Of a stretch of 64,000 nt of DNA, positions 1 to 10,479 are shown one piece after another (the first letter of the stretch is position 1; every line of letters begins with the position of its first letter). The notes under the pieces were generated by a model. That model was not told the DNA's origin. It saw only the letters and a program-made list of their open reading frames with translations, and searched no databases. Made by a program: the position numbers and the translations under genes. Source of the DNA: Coccinella septempunctata (Eukaryota > Arthropoda > Insecta > Coleoptera > Coccinellidae); assembly GCF_907165205.1 (NCBI RefSeq), contig NC_058198.1:10021001-10085000 (forward strand), written 5' to 3'.

Positions 1-249
1 AAAATTGAACTGTTTCAGGATTTTGCTGCCAAAATTTTTCTTCTGAGAAAATGAATTTTGGCGCGCACTGTATGTACGGTTGTATTAAGTGAGGAGTCGA
101 TTTACAGTCTGCCTTAAATGGCAGAAGTAAGCTAACTGCTTTAGAGCGACAGCATAGTAGAGACATAAACAAAATGAAGATTCTATACCTGGTGGAGTCT
201 GCAGTCTTAATAAAGTTCCTTCTGTTAAAAATACCTTAAAATTAAGGTT

Positions 250-565
250 TAATATCGGTTTGGGCCTCCTCTAGCTTTCCGTAGAGTTCTTTCTCAATTC
301 GGTCCTCAAATTGAAGCTATCCAACCTATTTCTGATTGTTTGGACAGAAAATATCCTACCGATAGCTTGCCGGAATGGCCTATTAGTCCGAGATGCTGTG
401 GAGAAGGAATTTTGTCCTGCGGTTAACCTTATTAGCCGATCTTGTGCTACCGTTGTAGCTCCTGCTCTTCCACTCCTATGATGATATGCACTTGCACTAG
501 TACGAGAGCCTGAAACGGTAAGCTGAACTCCTTGTTGAGTTAAACCAACACTCTAAGGGTGCTGT
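250..565 (-). mobile_element. Tc1-like transposase fragment (DNA-binding region)
   Basis: Read on the minus strand, this stretch gives peptides such as TTVAQDRLIRLTAGQNSF and GRIFSVQTIRNRLDSFNLR. They match the second helix-turn-helix and linker of Tc1-like transposases, where the family pattern is an 'EDRYIRL ... VSVQTVRNRLHEFNLRARRP' type region. No DDE catalytic domain follows, so this is a 5' fragment. It is probably an old insertion, since no inverted repeats are recognisable around it. The assignment rests on motif recall, not on an alignment. Confidence 0.55.
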
Positions 566-2483
566 TTATGTTGGAAAGCTTTAAACGCATGTTTAACTTG
601 TGACAAGTTTTCAACAATTGATACTACACAACACAAGTTGAGTTGCAATAGCCCATTATCGCACGAACCGTGGTCAAAAAAATCGTACACTTGTCATTAT
701 AAGCGAAAGTGTTATAATTTTGTAAATGTCTGTTATTTTTTAATTGGAGACAACCATTGATGTGGAAGATTCTTCAACGCTCAAGACTTGTTTACCTGTC
801 AAGTATACACGCCGGAAGAAAGGTTCTGTTATAGATATAGGAAGAATTTCTCGTTCGCAATTTATTCTCATTTTGCAGATTCGGATCCATAAAAAAAATC
901 CTATCTGAAGAATCATTCGATAAATGACGCGTCTTCATATTCAAGAAGCTCTCAAACGAATTCTCTTGCCCCATGCTTCATGAATTTAATTTCCTCTCAC
1001 ACTAATATATGCAGGATTCAGAGATATTATATTTCTGTATCCTCCTCCTCGAGATATACCAGTCAAGAAAGAAACATCCAAGTCACTCCTATCCTATGTC
1101 AAAGAAAATAAATTACAATTGTGAGATTCCATTGTGGCGTTCCTCTTGTTTATAATAGATGTATGTTTTCGTTTCTTTGGAATCGACCAAATCCATACAT
1201 CTTTACAAGTTCGAAGGACTTGAAAGCCATAGATAAATACTGGAAATATATTCTGTCAGACGTGAAACAACAATTCATATGAAAGGATTGATGCAGTTCA
1301 GACTGATTTATAAGATGTCCAAAATTTCAGTCTTGTGTAAACTTCCTAAGTGAGATACGTGTTTCCTCTTCAAGATGGATTACTCTTCGTTTATTTTTAT
1401 GAGCGTTGCTCGATTTAGATAGTCTTACCATCGAAAAACTGGAATTAATGGATTCCAGCAAACGTGGAAGATTGAAGTTGATGGATCTTGAATAATGAAT
1501 TCGCTGCAAAATTTCAGCTTTCTTTTTAGTGCAAAATAGTTTTTCGTCAAGAAACTTCAGTATTAAGTGACTGACTTAATATTGAATATTTTCGATCTGA
1601 CGAAGAATTAAAACGGTGTACCATGAAAAATCTAAGCAGCAAAGCCCAGGCATAATTTGAAATCAAGCATTCACATCGGTTTTCAATCAGTGAATAACTT
1701 TCCTGTTGGTGTTGATATGAAGATAACATCATTTACGATGTATCTGATAAACTATCAATATTTTTATTAAGGTCATCAATGGAATTCACATTCTATGAGG
1801 AAAATGATGAGAGCATAAATTTTATTGATCTCATGAATTCGAGATGTTATTATAAGAACACAATTTCAATATGTCCAAATCATAAACCAAATGATAGAAA
1901 TTCATGAAACACCTTATCAGACTAAAATGCCAGTTTTTTGAAATGGTAGACAACAATTGCAAATTCCACCTTAGGTCATGTGATTCCTCATTTCACAGCT
2001 TCGTAAATTGGGTACATCTAAACCATGATATCTCTGAAGTTGAGCTAAAATTCCTTAGAATAAAAAAATGGCCAAAATTATGAGTAACTGAATTTGTGTT
2101 TGATTTTTTTAATCATCCGTACATCCTTGACTGATTAAATTAGGTTAAATAGGACGAAAGAGATAACAATACGATCTGGGCAAGGAAAAATAACAAATAT
2201 TGTTGTCTCTCTTTTCCTTGACATGTCAATGATTTATAGATACGAATTCATTGTCATTCCCTTTAATTAATTTCTTCAATCTCACCAACCATATCACATA
2301 CGTTTATTCAATTAATAAGAGGTATTTACTTTTGTTAATTTTCATATAAAGACATATTGCATTCAGCTTAGTTTCAAAACATTGGCTCATTTCATAATTA
2401 TGGTTTAAAGAAGAAGCATGGAATGTGGCTTCAATCATTTCCATAACCAAGCATCGTATTACAAGTATGTAGAATCAGTCAAT
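566..2483. other. Stretch without a recognisable gene
   Basis: Only short ORFs of about 60 codons without known motifs occur here. The DNA is AT-rich and shows no strong repeat structure. It is probably intergenic or intronic. Confidence 0.4.
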
Positions 2484-2626
2484 AATAGGCTTGTCTGTAG
2501 AGTGGTTCACAACGGTTGTGAACTGTACAGAGCAAGCGCAAATGGATTTTTGTCATTCTAAAATGGAATTGCGCTTGCTCTGTACAGTTCACAACCGTTG
2601 TGAACCACTCTACGAACAAACCTATT
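2484..2626. mobile_element. Small hairpin MITE-like inverted repeat
   Basis: About 56 bp at the left (from AATAGGC) is the reverse complement of the last 56 bp (to CCTATT), with only about three mismatches. A loop of about 27 bp separates the arms. The inner 46 bp of each arm, including the GAGTGGTTCACAACGGTTGT block, is essentially perfect. The size and symmetry fit a non-autonomous DNA transposon (MITE) or a hairpin-RNA locus. No target-site duplication is certain. Confidence 0.65.
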
Positions 2627-2946
2627 GATTTCAGAACTAGTTTAACACTTTCTAAGTCGTAAAACATAAAAGTGATGATAAAATAATATAGCACACACCC
2701 TCTCCTATTGTGAATTTGTGATCCCTCAAAAAATACTGAGGCTTTTTGGTCGAACTTTCTATGCATTGATTTACATAATATTTTCTCGTAACAAGAAGGG
2801 TATATCCTATTCGAAACGATTGCTTCAACATTTGGCAGACTGAGAAAAGTAGTTTTAACGAAATCACATCCCTTCCGGGGTTGTTTTTGGGGGATCATCT
2901 GGAGTGACGTGTTCCAAGGAACAAATCGAATCGAAGGTGAACGACT

Positions 2947-3180
2947 ATGTTAAATGGACCAACTTCATTCTTCGTGAAAGAAATCCTTTTAGAGGAGTCT
3001 AACGTACACCAAGAGATTCATTATAACGGGGAAAGCGTAAAGGAAAATCAGGCTGGCACGCTGATTTATCAAGCTAAAAGTTCCATTCTCACAAATGGAA
3101 ATATTATGATGGAACACACTCTTATATGTACAGAGTCAACTGAGAAAGTGACGAAGGACTTCAGGTTCAAACAGAATTGA
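2947..3180 (+). CDS. Possible first coding exon with EH1-type motif (uncertain)
   Basis: A 77-codon ORF opens with MLNGPTSFFVKEILLEES. Residues 8-14 (FFVKEIL) fit the Groucho-binding EH1 pattern F-x-[IV]-x-x-I-L, and the PTSFF-[IV]-x-[DE]-ILL context resembles the N-terminus of brain-specific homeobox (Bsx/bsh) proteins. After the motif the peptide is polar and has no domain I recognise. A possible splice donor (CAG|GTTCAA) lies near 3168. No homeodomain coding sequence was found downstream in this window, which argues against a complete homeobox gene here. It may be a genuine exon whose partners lie elsewhere, or a chance ORF. Confidence 0.22.
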   Translation: MLNGPTSFFVKEILLEESNVHQEIHYNGESVKENQAGTLIYQAKSSILTNGNIMMEHTLICTESTEKVTKDFRFKQN

Positions 3181-3551
3181 ATTTTGGGTTTTCTGAAATA
3201 AGAACACTGATTCATCAAAGTTTGTGGAATCGAATGTATTATGCGACACATAATTTGACTTTACTTCCTGAACAGATGTAAAAAAAAACTCATTCAAAAT
3301 TCAAACCTGTCACAATCACCATCATCATTGCTATATCCCGTTGCCGGGAATGAATCTACAAAAAGACGAAAAAAGGGAAAAAAGAAAAAGGTAAAAAAAA
3401 ACAGGAGGTGCGAATAGACTTATAATTTTTCTGGGCTAATTGCGACTGTGTGCTCTCCTGTGACTGTAGAGACCCAACCGTGACCTACATATCCTACCAC
3501 ACTCCGGGCATGGATAGTCACCAACCAGATCTGGCCGCCGCTGTATCCTTC
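3181..3551. other. Gap between ORF and LINE fragment
   Basis: This holds an A-rich tract (about 3,365-3,405) and low-complexity sequence that may be part of the 3' end of the adjacent minus-strand non-LTR element. No gene is visible. Confidence 0.35.
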
Positions 3552-4524
3552 TCAAGCTCTATAACTGTGTACCAAAGACCTCCACTGTGACCTGTCTAAC
3601 GCTAGTTGTTCCCAGTTATGATTGGCATTAACTGATTTTAGGGATTGATGTAGTGTATCCTTGAACCGCTTATACTGGCCTCCTGGTTTCCGGGCTCCCT
3701 CAGTGAATTCGCCATATAGAGCTATTTTGGGGAGTCTTGTGTCTTGCATCCTCAGAATGTGGCCGCTCCATCTGAGTCGGGCCCTCGTTACTTGAGTCTC
3801 AATTGTTGTACAACTCGCGCACTGCAAGACTTCTGCATTCGAAACTTTGTGGAACCATCTGATGTGCATTATCTGTCTTAGATGACGTTGTCGCGTTTGT
3901 TCAAGCTGTTTGATATGTCGCCTGTAGGGCGTCCAGCTTTCGCTTCCGTAAAGAAGCGTTGGGAGGACCACTGCTTTGTAAACAGCTGTCTTGGTCTTCA
4001 GATTGAGGTCGTGATTTTGAAACACTCTATCCTTTAGCTTCCAGAATGCCCGTGATGCCGAATTGATACGGTTTTATATTTCCGTGTCAAGGTTAGCCCT
4101 AGTATTTATGAAGCTTCCCAAGTATTTGAACTGATTGACCTGTTCTAGAGTTTCATTCTCCAGGCTGATATCTGTTTGAAGGCTTTGTGGCGGACTTACC
4201 AGGATTTTGGTTTTGTCGATATTGAGTCTAAGAGTCGTCTGCATATTGAAGTTCAGTGATAAACTTGGTACTGGTTTTTGCTCTTAGGCGCTTCAGGTTA
4301 AACAGGCCTCCATCAAATCTGAATCTTATCCCAACACCTCTTACGGGCATACTCATGTCAGCAATTATTATCGATACAGCTATGGCGAAAATATTGAACA
4401 GTAAGGGCGCTAATACGCAGCCTTGTTTTATTCCAGAGTTGGTTGAGAAATGGTCGGTTGTAGAACCATTAAGCTCTGTCACAATATATCCTACTTCGTA
4501 TAAGACTGAAGCATCTCTGAACAT
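3552..4524 (-). mobile_element. Non-LTR retrotransposon reverse transcriptase fragment
   Basis: On the minus strand the 5' part (4524-4228) encodes STNSGIKQGCVLAPLLFNIF and ELQYADDS, which are reverse transcriptase blocks B and C with the catalytic YADD. The next stretch (about 4245-4030) reads LRLNIDKTKILVSPP and KYLGSFINTRANLD. The last ORF (4025-3552) carries LPTLLYGSESWTPYRR and ARLRWSGHILRMQD, typical of the RT C-terminus. A deletion or frameshift after YADD and a TAA near 4075 break the frame, so it is dead. The 5' half (endonuclease, RT fingers) is missing, as in usual 5'-truncated LINE insertions. The clade (RTE, CR1 or other) cannot be fixed by eye. Confidence 0.85.
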
Positions 4525-4821
4525 TTGTTAATCTTGTGCCATTGTTTGGATGACAAAAATTTCGTACAATAGTTTTAAAATCCAAGATGAATTATATAAA
4601 CCTTTCTTCATTTACGCAAGGTGTTTTTGAAATCCTCTATGTGATCCTACTTTCTTATTCGAAATTGGAACCTAATTTTTTGTTCGATTATTTTATTGTC
4701 CTGGAAATGCTTAATATTCTTTATCAAACAAACCCTATAGGTAGTTTCAACCCATAAAAAGATATCTTTTCAAAAAATTAACAAAATGCGATTTGTAAGA
4801 AAATTATTATATAAACTTATT

Positions 4822-5560
4822 TTTTATAAATAACGACTTTGCGCGAACAACAGCAGCTTTATTTGATGAACGACATCCTGATAAAATGTATCCTTGCTTA
4901 CGTTGCCAAATTCGACACTACTGGTTCAGTCGAAAACAAAAAGTGGGTCATGAAGGAGAAGAAGCCAGGGACGTGGCTGTTTTGAGTCATGTAGCAATAG
5001 ATCCGACATTTAGTACTAGGAAATTATCCGATGTATCTGGTGTTTCACGCACAGCAATCATAAGAATCCTTGAACAACATAAATTTCATCCTTGATACGA
5101 TTGGTTCAGAAACTGAATGATGATAATCCCGATCGTCGACTCCAATTCTGTGAAGTGGTCAGTGAAATGATTAACGGTTATTTAATTTTCCTCACGCCTG
5201 GGTTGGAGGAAGGGGACATATTGAGTGGCCACCTTGATAACCTGATCTGGCTCCACTGGACTTTGTTCTACGGGGTCATTTGAAATCCAAGGGTTTCACT
5301 ACCCAGCTAGAGTCACTGGATGATTTGCAAACCTGGATCATTAATGAATGCCGTCAACTTATACCAGAAATCCTGAGTAATGTACGTGTGATAGCGTTTA
5401 CATCAGAACTTATATTACTGCACGGAAGTGAATGGTGTTCATTTCCTATATTAAATAAACTAATCATAAAAAAGGGAATACTCTTCCACTATTTCACTTG
5501 TCATTTCGTTATCGATGGAAATTTTGAAGCGAGATTTTAGGATCAGATAGTACTGGATGA
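4822..5560 (+). mobile_element. Degenerate IS630/mariner-like transposase relic
   Basis: Three successive reading frames carry fragments of one protein. DFARTTAALFDERHPDK is the N-terminal helix region seen in insect DUF4817-type sequences. Next comes LSHVAIDPTFSTRKLSDVSGVSRTAIIRILEQHKFHP (helix-turn-helix, in the frame at 4886-5095). After it come LNDDNPDRRLQFCEVV and, near the end, LESLDDLQTWIINECRQL, a C-terminal block common in these transposase-like proteins. Stops at about 5,095 and 5,281 and shifts break the frame, and the central DDE part is largely gone. No intact inverted repeats are seen. Inactive. Confidence 0.75.
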
Positions 5561-6947
5561 GATCTTCGACATGAGGTATCGCAACACCCCTCATCCCTAA
5601 TCAAAATCAAGGGGTTGAAAAAGTTCGAGTCGTTAAATTTCCGTTGGCCACACTGTAAAATTGTAACCCAGTATAATTATTCTGCATATTGAATATTATC
5701 ACTGGTACGACATTTTTGTTCTGGAGCATTTTATATACCTCCGCTTTGTCTTTTTTGCTTAGGATTAATTATGGAATCTCCCTTTGAAAGAAACGTCTCT
5801 TCCTGGACAGAAATCCATGATGAAAGAAGAGGGCATAAAAATCAAGTGGCGACGGACTATTCAACGTTATCTTTGATCATTTTTATTAACGTCACTGCTG
5901 GAAGAACCCCCCAGTTTTTTATAAATTAATTGTAATTAAGAGATAAATTCTTCAGAGCACTGATTTCATTAAGTGAGATGGGCACGACTTTCTTGATTTA
6001 TATCCCTCTCTCTACGCAAAAGCTGACGAATCATGGATAACATTTCATCACCGGTTCTAGATCTAGGTAAAAGATGTTGAGAAAAAATTGTTTTAATTTT
6101 CATTATTTTGTTTCGTTGCCCAATTTTTATTGATTCTTTATTTTCACTATAGTTGAAATTTTCGAATCGTGGTGGACAAACTTATTTTTTCAATACTCCT
6201 CAACAATAATTGTTCCCTCGAATTAAAATCAATTTTAACCAACCTCTAACTGTCATTTTTTGGGGTGGTTAAATCTTTTCGCCCAATAGCGGCAAATTCG
6301 AATCTGGGTCAATTTTTTATTGGCTGCATGGCTATTCTATGGTACAGCTCGTCAGCTGAATGAGATATACTGATTGAAAAGGCTTCCTCCCTCGTCAAAA
6401 ACGTAACGTTCATACGTTCGAATAAAAAGTTCTTCATACAAAGTCCACAGCTATCGCAAATTTCCTCACTCCCTCTCCATTTCCACCCGCTTATTCCAAT
6501 TAAGCGTCATACCAAATTTCAATACACTTCAGCATTTGTATCTCTCGTTTTTTGTGCTATCAAAACGTACCTACGCGTGAAGTGTGAGCGGCACCATTTT
6601 GAATTCGCAAATGCCAAGAATAGGGATAAGTTGATACTGAACATCATTAACTCATTGCACGCTATTTTCAGGCTTGGAGGTTAATCGTGAAACCCTGTAA
6701 ACAAATTTTATGATAAGAACTTTTTCGCTAAACATCTTTTTCGAACAATATTTTTTGTTGGGCAACTTCTTGAAATAATAAAGGATTACTATATTATCTC
6801 TGAGAGGAATGTTGAATGTTAAAAAAAAATATTTTATAACAACCGAAAGTAATTCGGATATATAATACCTGCTGATATGAGATCAACAAATGTTTCGATC
6901 TGAATCGAACTAGCAAACCATCACTCAACAGAAATATTGTACAGAAA
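5561..6947. other. Stretch without a recognisable gene
   Basis: AT-rich sequence with no long ORF, no clear repeat and no splice-bounded coding block on either strand. Confidence 0.4.
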
Positions 6948-7000
6948 GAGTAGATACTGACCCTTTGTTTCGGTCTCATTTGACCTCGTCAGAGCTACAC
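6948..7000 (-). ncRNA. Hammerhead ribozyme motif (type I)
   Basis: The minus strand contains the complete conserved core in the right order: CTGACGA (6992-6986), stem II GGTC/GACC with loop AAATGA (6985-6972), GAAA (6971-6968), a two-pair stem III A-C...G-T with loop AAAGG, and GTC (6961-6959), so self-cleavage would fall after position 6959. Stem I closes with CT/AG next to the core and then GTAG (6998-6995) with CTAC (6953-6950), separated by a 3-nt bulge. Short stem III and an interrupted stem I are the hallmarks of type-I hammerheads found in animal retroelements (Penelope-like elements, retrozymes). No host or element ORF is visible next to it. Activity is inferred from the fold, not shown. 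Confidence 0.68.
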
Positions 7001-7079
7001 AACCACTGGCCCCTTCATGCCCAATTTGATGGCTCATTTTCATGAGATGAATGAATTTTTCTTAACAAATATACTTATA

Positions 7080-7299
7080 TTTGTTCTAAGATTGCGGTTT
7101 TAAGACCATATGATGGCTTGAATGAATATAAACCATAAATTATGTTAATTAAATTAACGTTTGAATTATGATAGATATAGCCATATCTAATCATATCCAA
7201 TTCTCAACACAAAATTGTGATTTGTCTACTTTAAACATCTTACAGGCCATCCACCGTGGGACACCCTGTTTGTAAGAAGGAATCTGCTTCTACAATATA
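7080..7299. repeat. Repeat unit 1 (direct repeat flanking mariner A)
   Basis: This unit starts TTTGTTCTAAG and ends TCTGCTTCTACAATATA. It is closely similar to 8353-8651 in the same orientation; shared blocks include CCATATGATGGCTTGAAT and the AATTATGTTAATTAAATTAA stretch. It ends exactly where mariner copy A begins. Confidence 0.75.
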
Positions 7300-8350
7300 C
7301 GAGGATATATTGAAAGATTCTCAGCCTACTATAGGACCAAACAAAATTTCAATGTCAAAATATTTTATTACTCAACATATTCTCCTCTTAATTGGATACA
7401 TTTATTACAGCGAACCTGCAACGTCTTTAGACCTTTCAAAAAAAATGCTTCTTCTTGCTCTGCAAACCAGACCTCCACAGCTCTTATTACCTTCTCGTTG
7501 GAAGAAGATTTACAACCTTTCAATTTTTTTTTCAGTTCAGGAAAAAGATGATAGTCGGATGAACCCAAATCTGGTGAATAAGGGGGTGTTCGAGTAATTC
7601 AAACCCTAAATAACGAATTTTTTGCATGGCAACATGAGATTTGTGTGCAGGGGCGTTGTCCTGCAAAAACAAAATACCTTTGGATAGCTTTCCGCGTCTT
7701 TTCTCTTCAATTTTTTCCCGTAGAGTGATCAGTAATGTCGAGTAGTAATCTCCGGTTATTGTTCTACCCTTATCCAAAAAATCAATCATGATTACTCCAT
7801 GGCAATCTCAAAAAACTGAAGCAAGAACTTTTCCAGCAGATTTTTGGACACGAAACTTTTTAGGTCTTGGAGAACCAGAGTGTCGCCATAGTGCTTCAGA
7901 TATCCGTTTTACCCCAATTCGACGATCTGATAAAATCAGATCATGAACTGCATCGATATTTTCGGGGACTGACACAGAAACTGGCCATTCCCATCGGTCA
8001 TCATCTTCAATGGAAAATTTACCTCTTCTGAAGCTTGCAATCCACTTTTTCACGGTTGCAAACGAAGGACATTGATCACCAAGGGTATTAAGCATATCTT
8101 CGTAAATCTGCTTACCTCTTAACGCTTTTAAATACAGGTACTTGATGATGGCTCGATACTCCAATTTTTCGATTTTCACAATGTCGGTGCACATCCTCTT
8201 TCTTTAAATTCATTGCGTAACTCTGGTTTACTTTTTTGACCTCAAACACACTGACACATCTAATGAGTTATTGTTGGATGCTATGGTAACGCAATATTTT
8301 TTTAAGCATGGTACTGGTCTAGGCTAACTAGATATCAATACATCCTCGTA
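7298..8350 (-). mobile_element. mariner copy A, internally deleted
   Basis: A minus-strand mariner-family transposon bounded by inverted ends beginning TACGAGGATRTATTGA, with TA at both junctions. The transposase starts near 8194 (MCTDIVKIEKLEYRAIIKYL). It carries the helix-turn-helix region and then jumps from ...RISEAL straight to WRHSGSPRPKKFRVQ. About 240 bp present in copies B and C are missing here, including the first catalytic aspartate in TMDETW. The remainder continues through FLQDNAPAHKS (second Asp) and SSDYHLFPELKKKLK (third catalytic position in a DDxD enzyme). A frameshift separates the halves near 7,800 and 7,550. It cannot encode active transposase. Confidence 0.9.
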
Positions 8351-8352
8351 CA

Positions 8353-8651
8353 TTTGTTCTAAGGTTGCAGTTTTAGGACCATATGATGGCTTGAATACTC
8401 ATAAACAATAAATTATGTTAATTAAATTAACGTTTGAATTATGACAGACAAAGGGTCCAAATTGATGAATCTCACCCCGGTTCAAGGGAAGCTGCTTGGG
8501 TCTGAGATTATTTTACGGAAAATGTTCATTTTCGAAAAACACAACAAGCAAATTTTCAACACAAAATTGTGATTAGTACTCTATAAACATCTTACAAGCC
8601 ATCCACCGTGGAACAGCCTGTTTGTAAGGAGGAATCTGCTTCTACAATATA
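8353..8651. repeat. Repeat unit 2 (direct repeat flanking mariner A)
   Basis: Second copy of the 7,080-7,299 unit. It begins immediately after the right end of mariner A and ends in the same TCTACAATATA. It carries about 80 bp extra in the middle (around 8,455-8,545). Confidence 0.75.
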
Positions 8652-9699
8652 TGAAGAAGCCACCGTCTCGCCCTATATTTTTTCAATTCTTAGCAAATTA
8701 GAGCAGAGTGTAAAGGTTATATGATATCCGCCATAAACGTTCCATCGGAGTCAAAACGGCGGCCAGTTGAAACCGTACATCACTACTAAAGTGAAACCAG
8801 CAACCACTTGTCTTTCGTGACACACGATATCTTGATATACACCGGCTTTTGCTCACGAATCTACCACCTACGTCGTGACCGCAAGAGTTATTTCAACGTT
8901 AAAGCGTTTCAGATAACTTGAGGCATCGTCAAACGCAAAGTTCGGAATCTTTGTGTTCGGCTCAGAATAGAAACCAACACCCGAATGATACGGCCTTAGG
9001 GATGGGAGAAGGGAATTCATCTTCAAGAACGTTGGGTAAGATAAATATGATCGGGAATCGCGGCGGTATCAGTTAAAATCTGAAATATTGCCTACTTTTC
9101 CTAAGCTGTTATCCAATTCGGCGTTGAAGGACATTTCGCAAGTGGGATAAGAATTTTTAAACTGTCACTGCGTCCATAAAGCGCGCTGAATATTATACGA
9201 TCTTCGTTGTTCGCACCTCCATTAGTTTATCGCCTCACTGTAGAGTTTAGATAATTTTGCTCTCGTTCTGCTTAAGAGACTGGCCCCAAGTGAATTACAC
9301 AGCTGAGCGAAATTGCATGAAATATGCTCACGGTTGTTTACTCATTTTGGGTCATCTACGTAACCATAAAACCATCAAGAAGTCTCTGTAACCATCCAAG
9401 TATTGCTGATTTATGGATTAATGGGCTATTTTCATCAATTCGGATTATTCTCTCCAACGCTTCGACGAACATTGGCCAGCAATTCTCTTGTTTTTAATCG
9501 GAGAAGTTATATCCATTCGGATAATCTTCGTTCTTAAAAAAATTTGTCGATTTTCCCAAAAGAAGTATAGCTGAATAGATGATTACTTCTTCGTTTCAAA
9601 ACAAGGGAATCCCTGAACACGACTGATGTCGAAGCATTGGGTAGAATAATCCGATAAATCCTACAATGAGTTTTTTATCGTCAATCATTTCACGTCAAC
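8652..9699. other. Stretch without a recognisable gene
   Basis: No coding block or repeat relation was seen. The base composition is a little more GC-rich at 8,660-9,250 than around it, but every frame is broken. Confidence 0.35.
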
Positions 9700-9830
9700 A
9701 ACAATTCTTCTTCTATTCTTCGTGAACTCATGTTTTTTAAGTGTCTTCGAGAAACATGTTGGAGCGATTTGGTTATCCATTGGAGATAAAAGACAAGATC
9801 TGGGTGGCCAATTTTGTAGCTTTGTATATT
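9700..9830 (-). mobile_element. DDE transposase scrap
   Basis: The minus frame reads KLQNWPPRSCLLSPMDNQ, then TCFSKTLKKHEFTKNRR. NWPPRSPDLSPxD is the block preceding the third catalytic residue in Tc1/mariner-superfamily transposases; here Pro-Asp is replaced by Cys-Leu. Only this segment is recognisable. Confidence 0.4.
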
Positions 9831-10059
9831 GGACCGTGAAATTAACCGTGCTGATGCTTTTATGTTTATCTGTTTCAAACCCCATCTTTTCTGAACAATT
9901 TGTTTTTTTATTCATACCGATATATTTATTCTTGAAGGGAAATCACAGGTTTACAGGAAATAATGCAATAATTCTTTATATGCTACAAAAAAGTCGAATC
10001 ACAACATGGGAAACATGTTGGTTTGTCTGTGTCTGTGTTAATGCAACATGTTTAAAATT

Positions 10060-10146
10060 CGAGATAGTTCTGACTAACTCTCTTTCCCACTATATTCGAC
10101 ACATCCAGAGGGTTGAGATCCGGACTTCTTGGGGGCCAGTCCAATA
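10060..10146 (-). mobile_element. Tc1-like DDE transposase scrap
   Basis: Minus-strand translation gives VLDWPPRSPDLNPLD followed by SNIVGKRVSQNYL. This matches the 'DWPPRSPDLNPIEHVWDxVGRRV' region of Tc1-like transposases, with the catalytic Glu region degraded. It is a short fragment next to a T-rich tract. Confidence 0.55.
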
Positions 10147-10230
10147 CTTTTTTTTTTATTTTTTTTTAATAACGATTTTTATTAGTGGAAAGCAGCAATC
10201 TTCAATTAAATCGTGAACTCTTTTTTCTTG

Positions 10231-10273
10231 CTCGAGCTTCGAGATTATTTATTTATTGTCTCTTCATCAGGAA
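10231..10273 (-). other. Hammerhead-like motif at 3' side of Penelope-like relic
   Basis: The minus strand reads CTGATGA, then A-GAGA ... TCTC as a stem with an AT-rich loop, then GAAGC. This resembles the hammerhead core but has one extra base before stem II, G instead of A at the GAAA position, and no clear cleavage-site strand. It lies about 210 nt downstream of the Penelope-like C-terminus on the same strand, where such motifs are known to occur in that element class. Confidence 0.35.
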
Positions 10274-10479
10274 AACTACAATACAATAACACGTTAGTGA
10301 AAATGATATAAATGAATATTATAAAAACCTTACGAAATTGAGAATATACAAATTAGAGATGGAATAGTGTATAAATATATGGAAGATCATCAACAGTTTT
10401 TAGATTTTCAATTTTAACTCGGAATGTCTTGACAATATATCATTTCACAATTTAGATACCTACTGTAATTGGAATTTTT

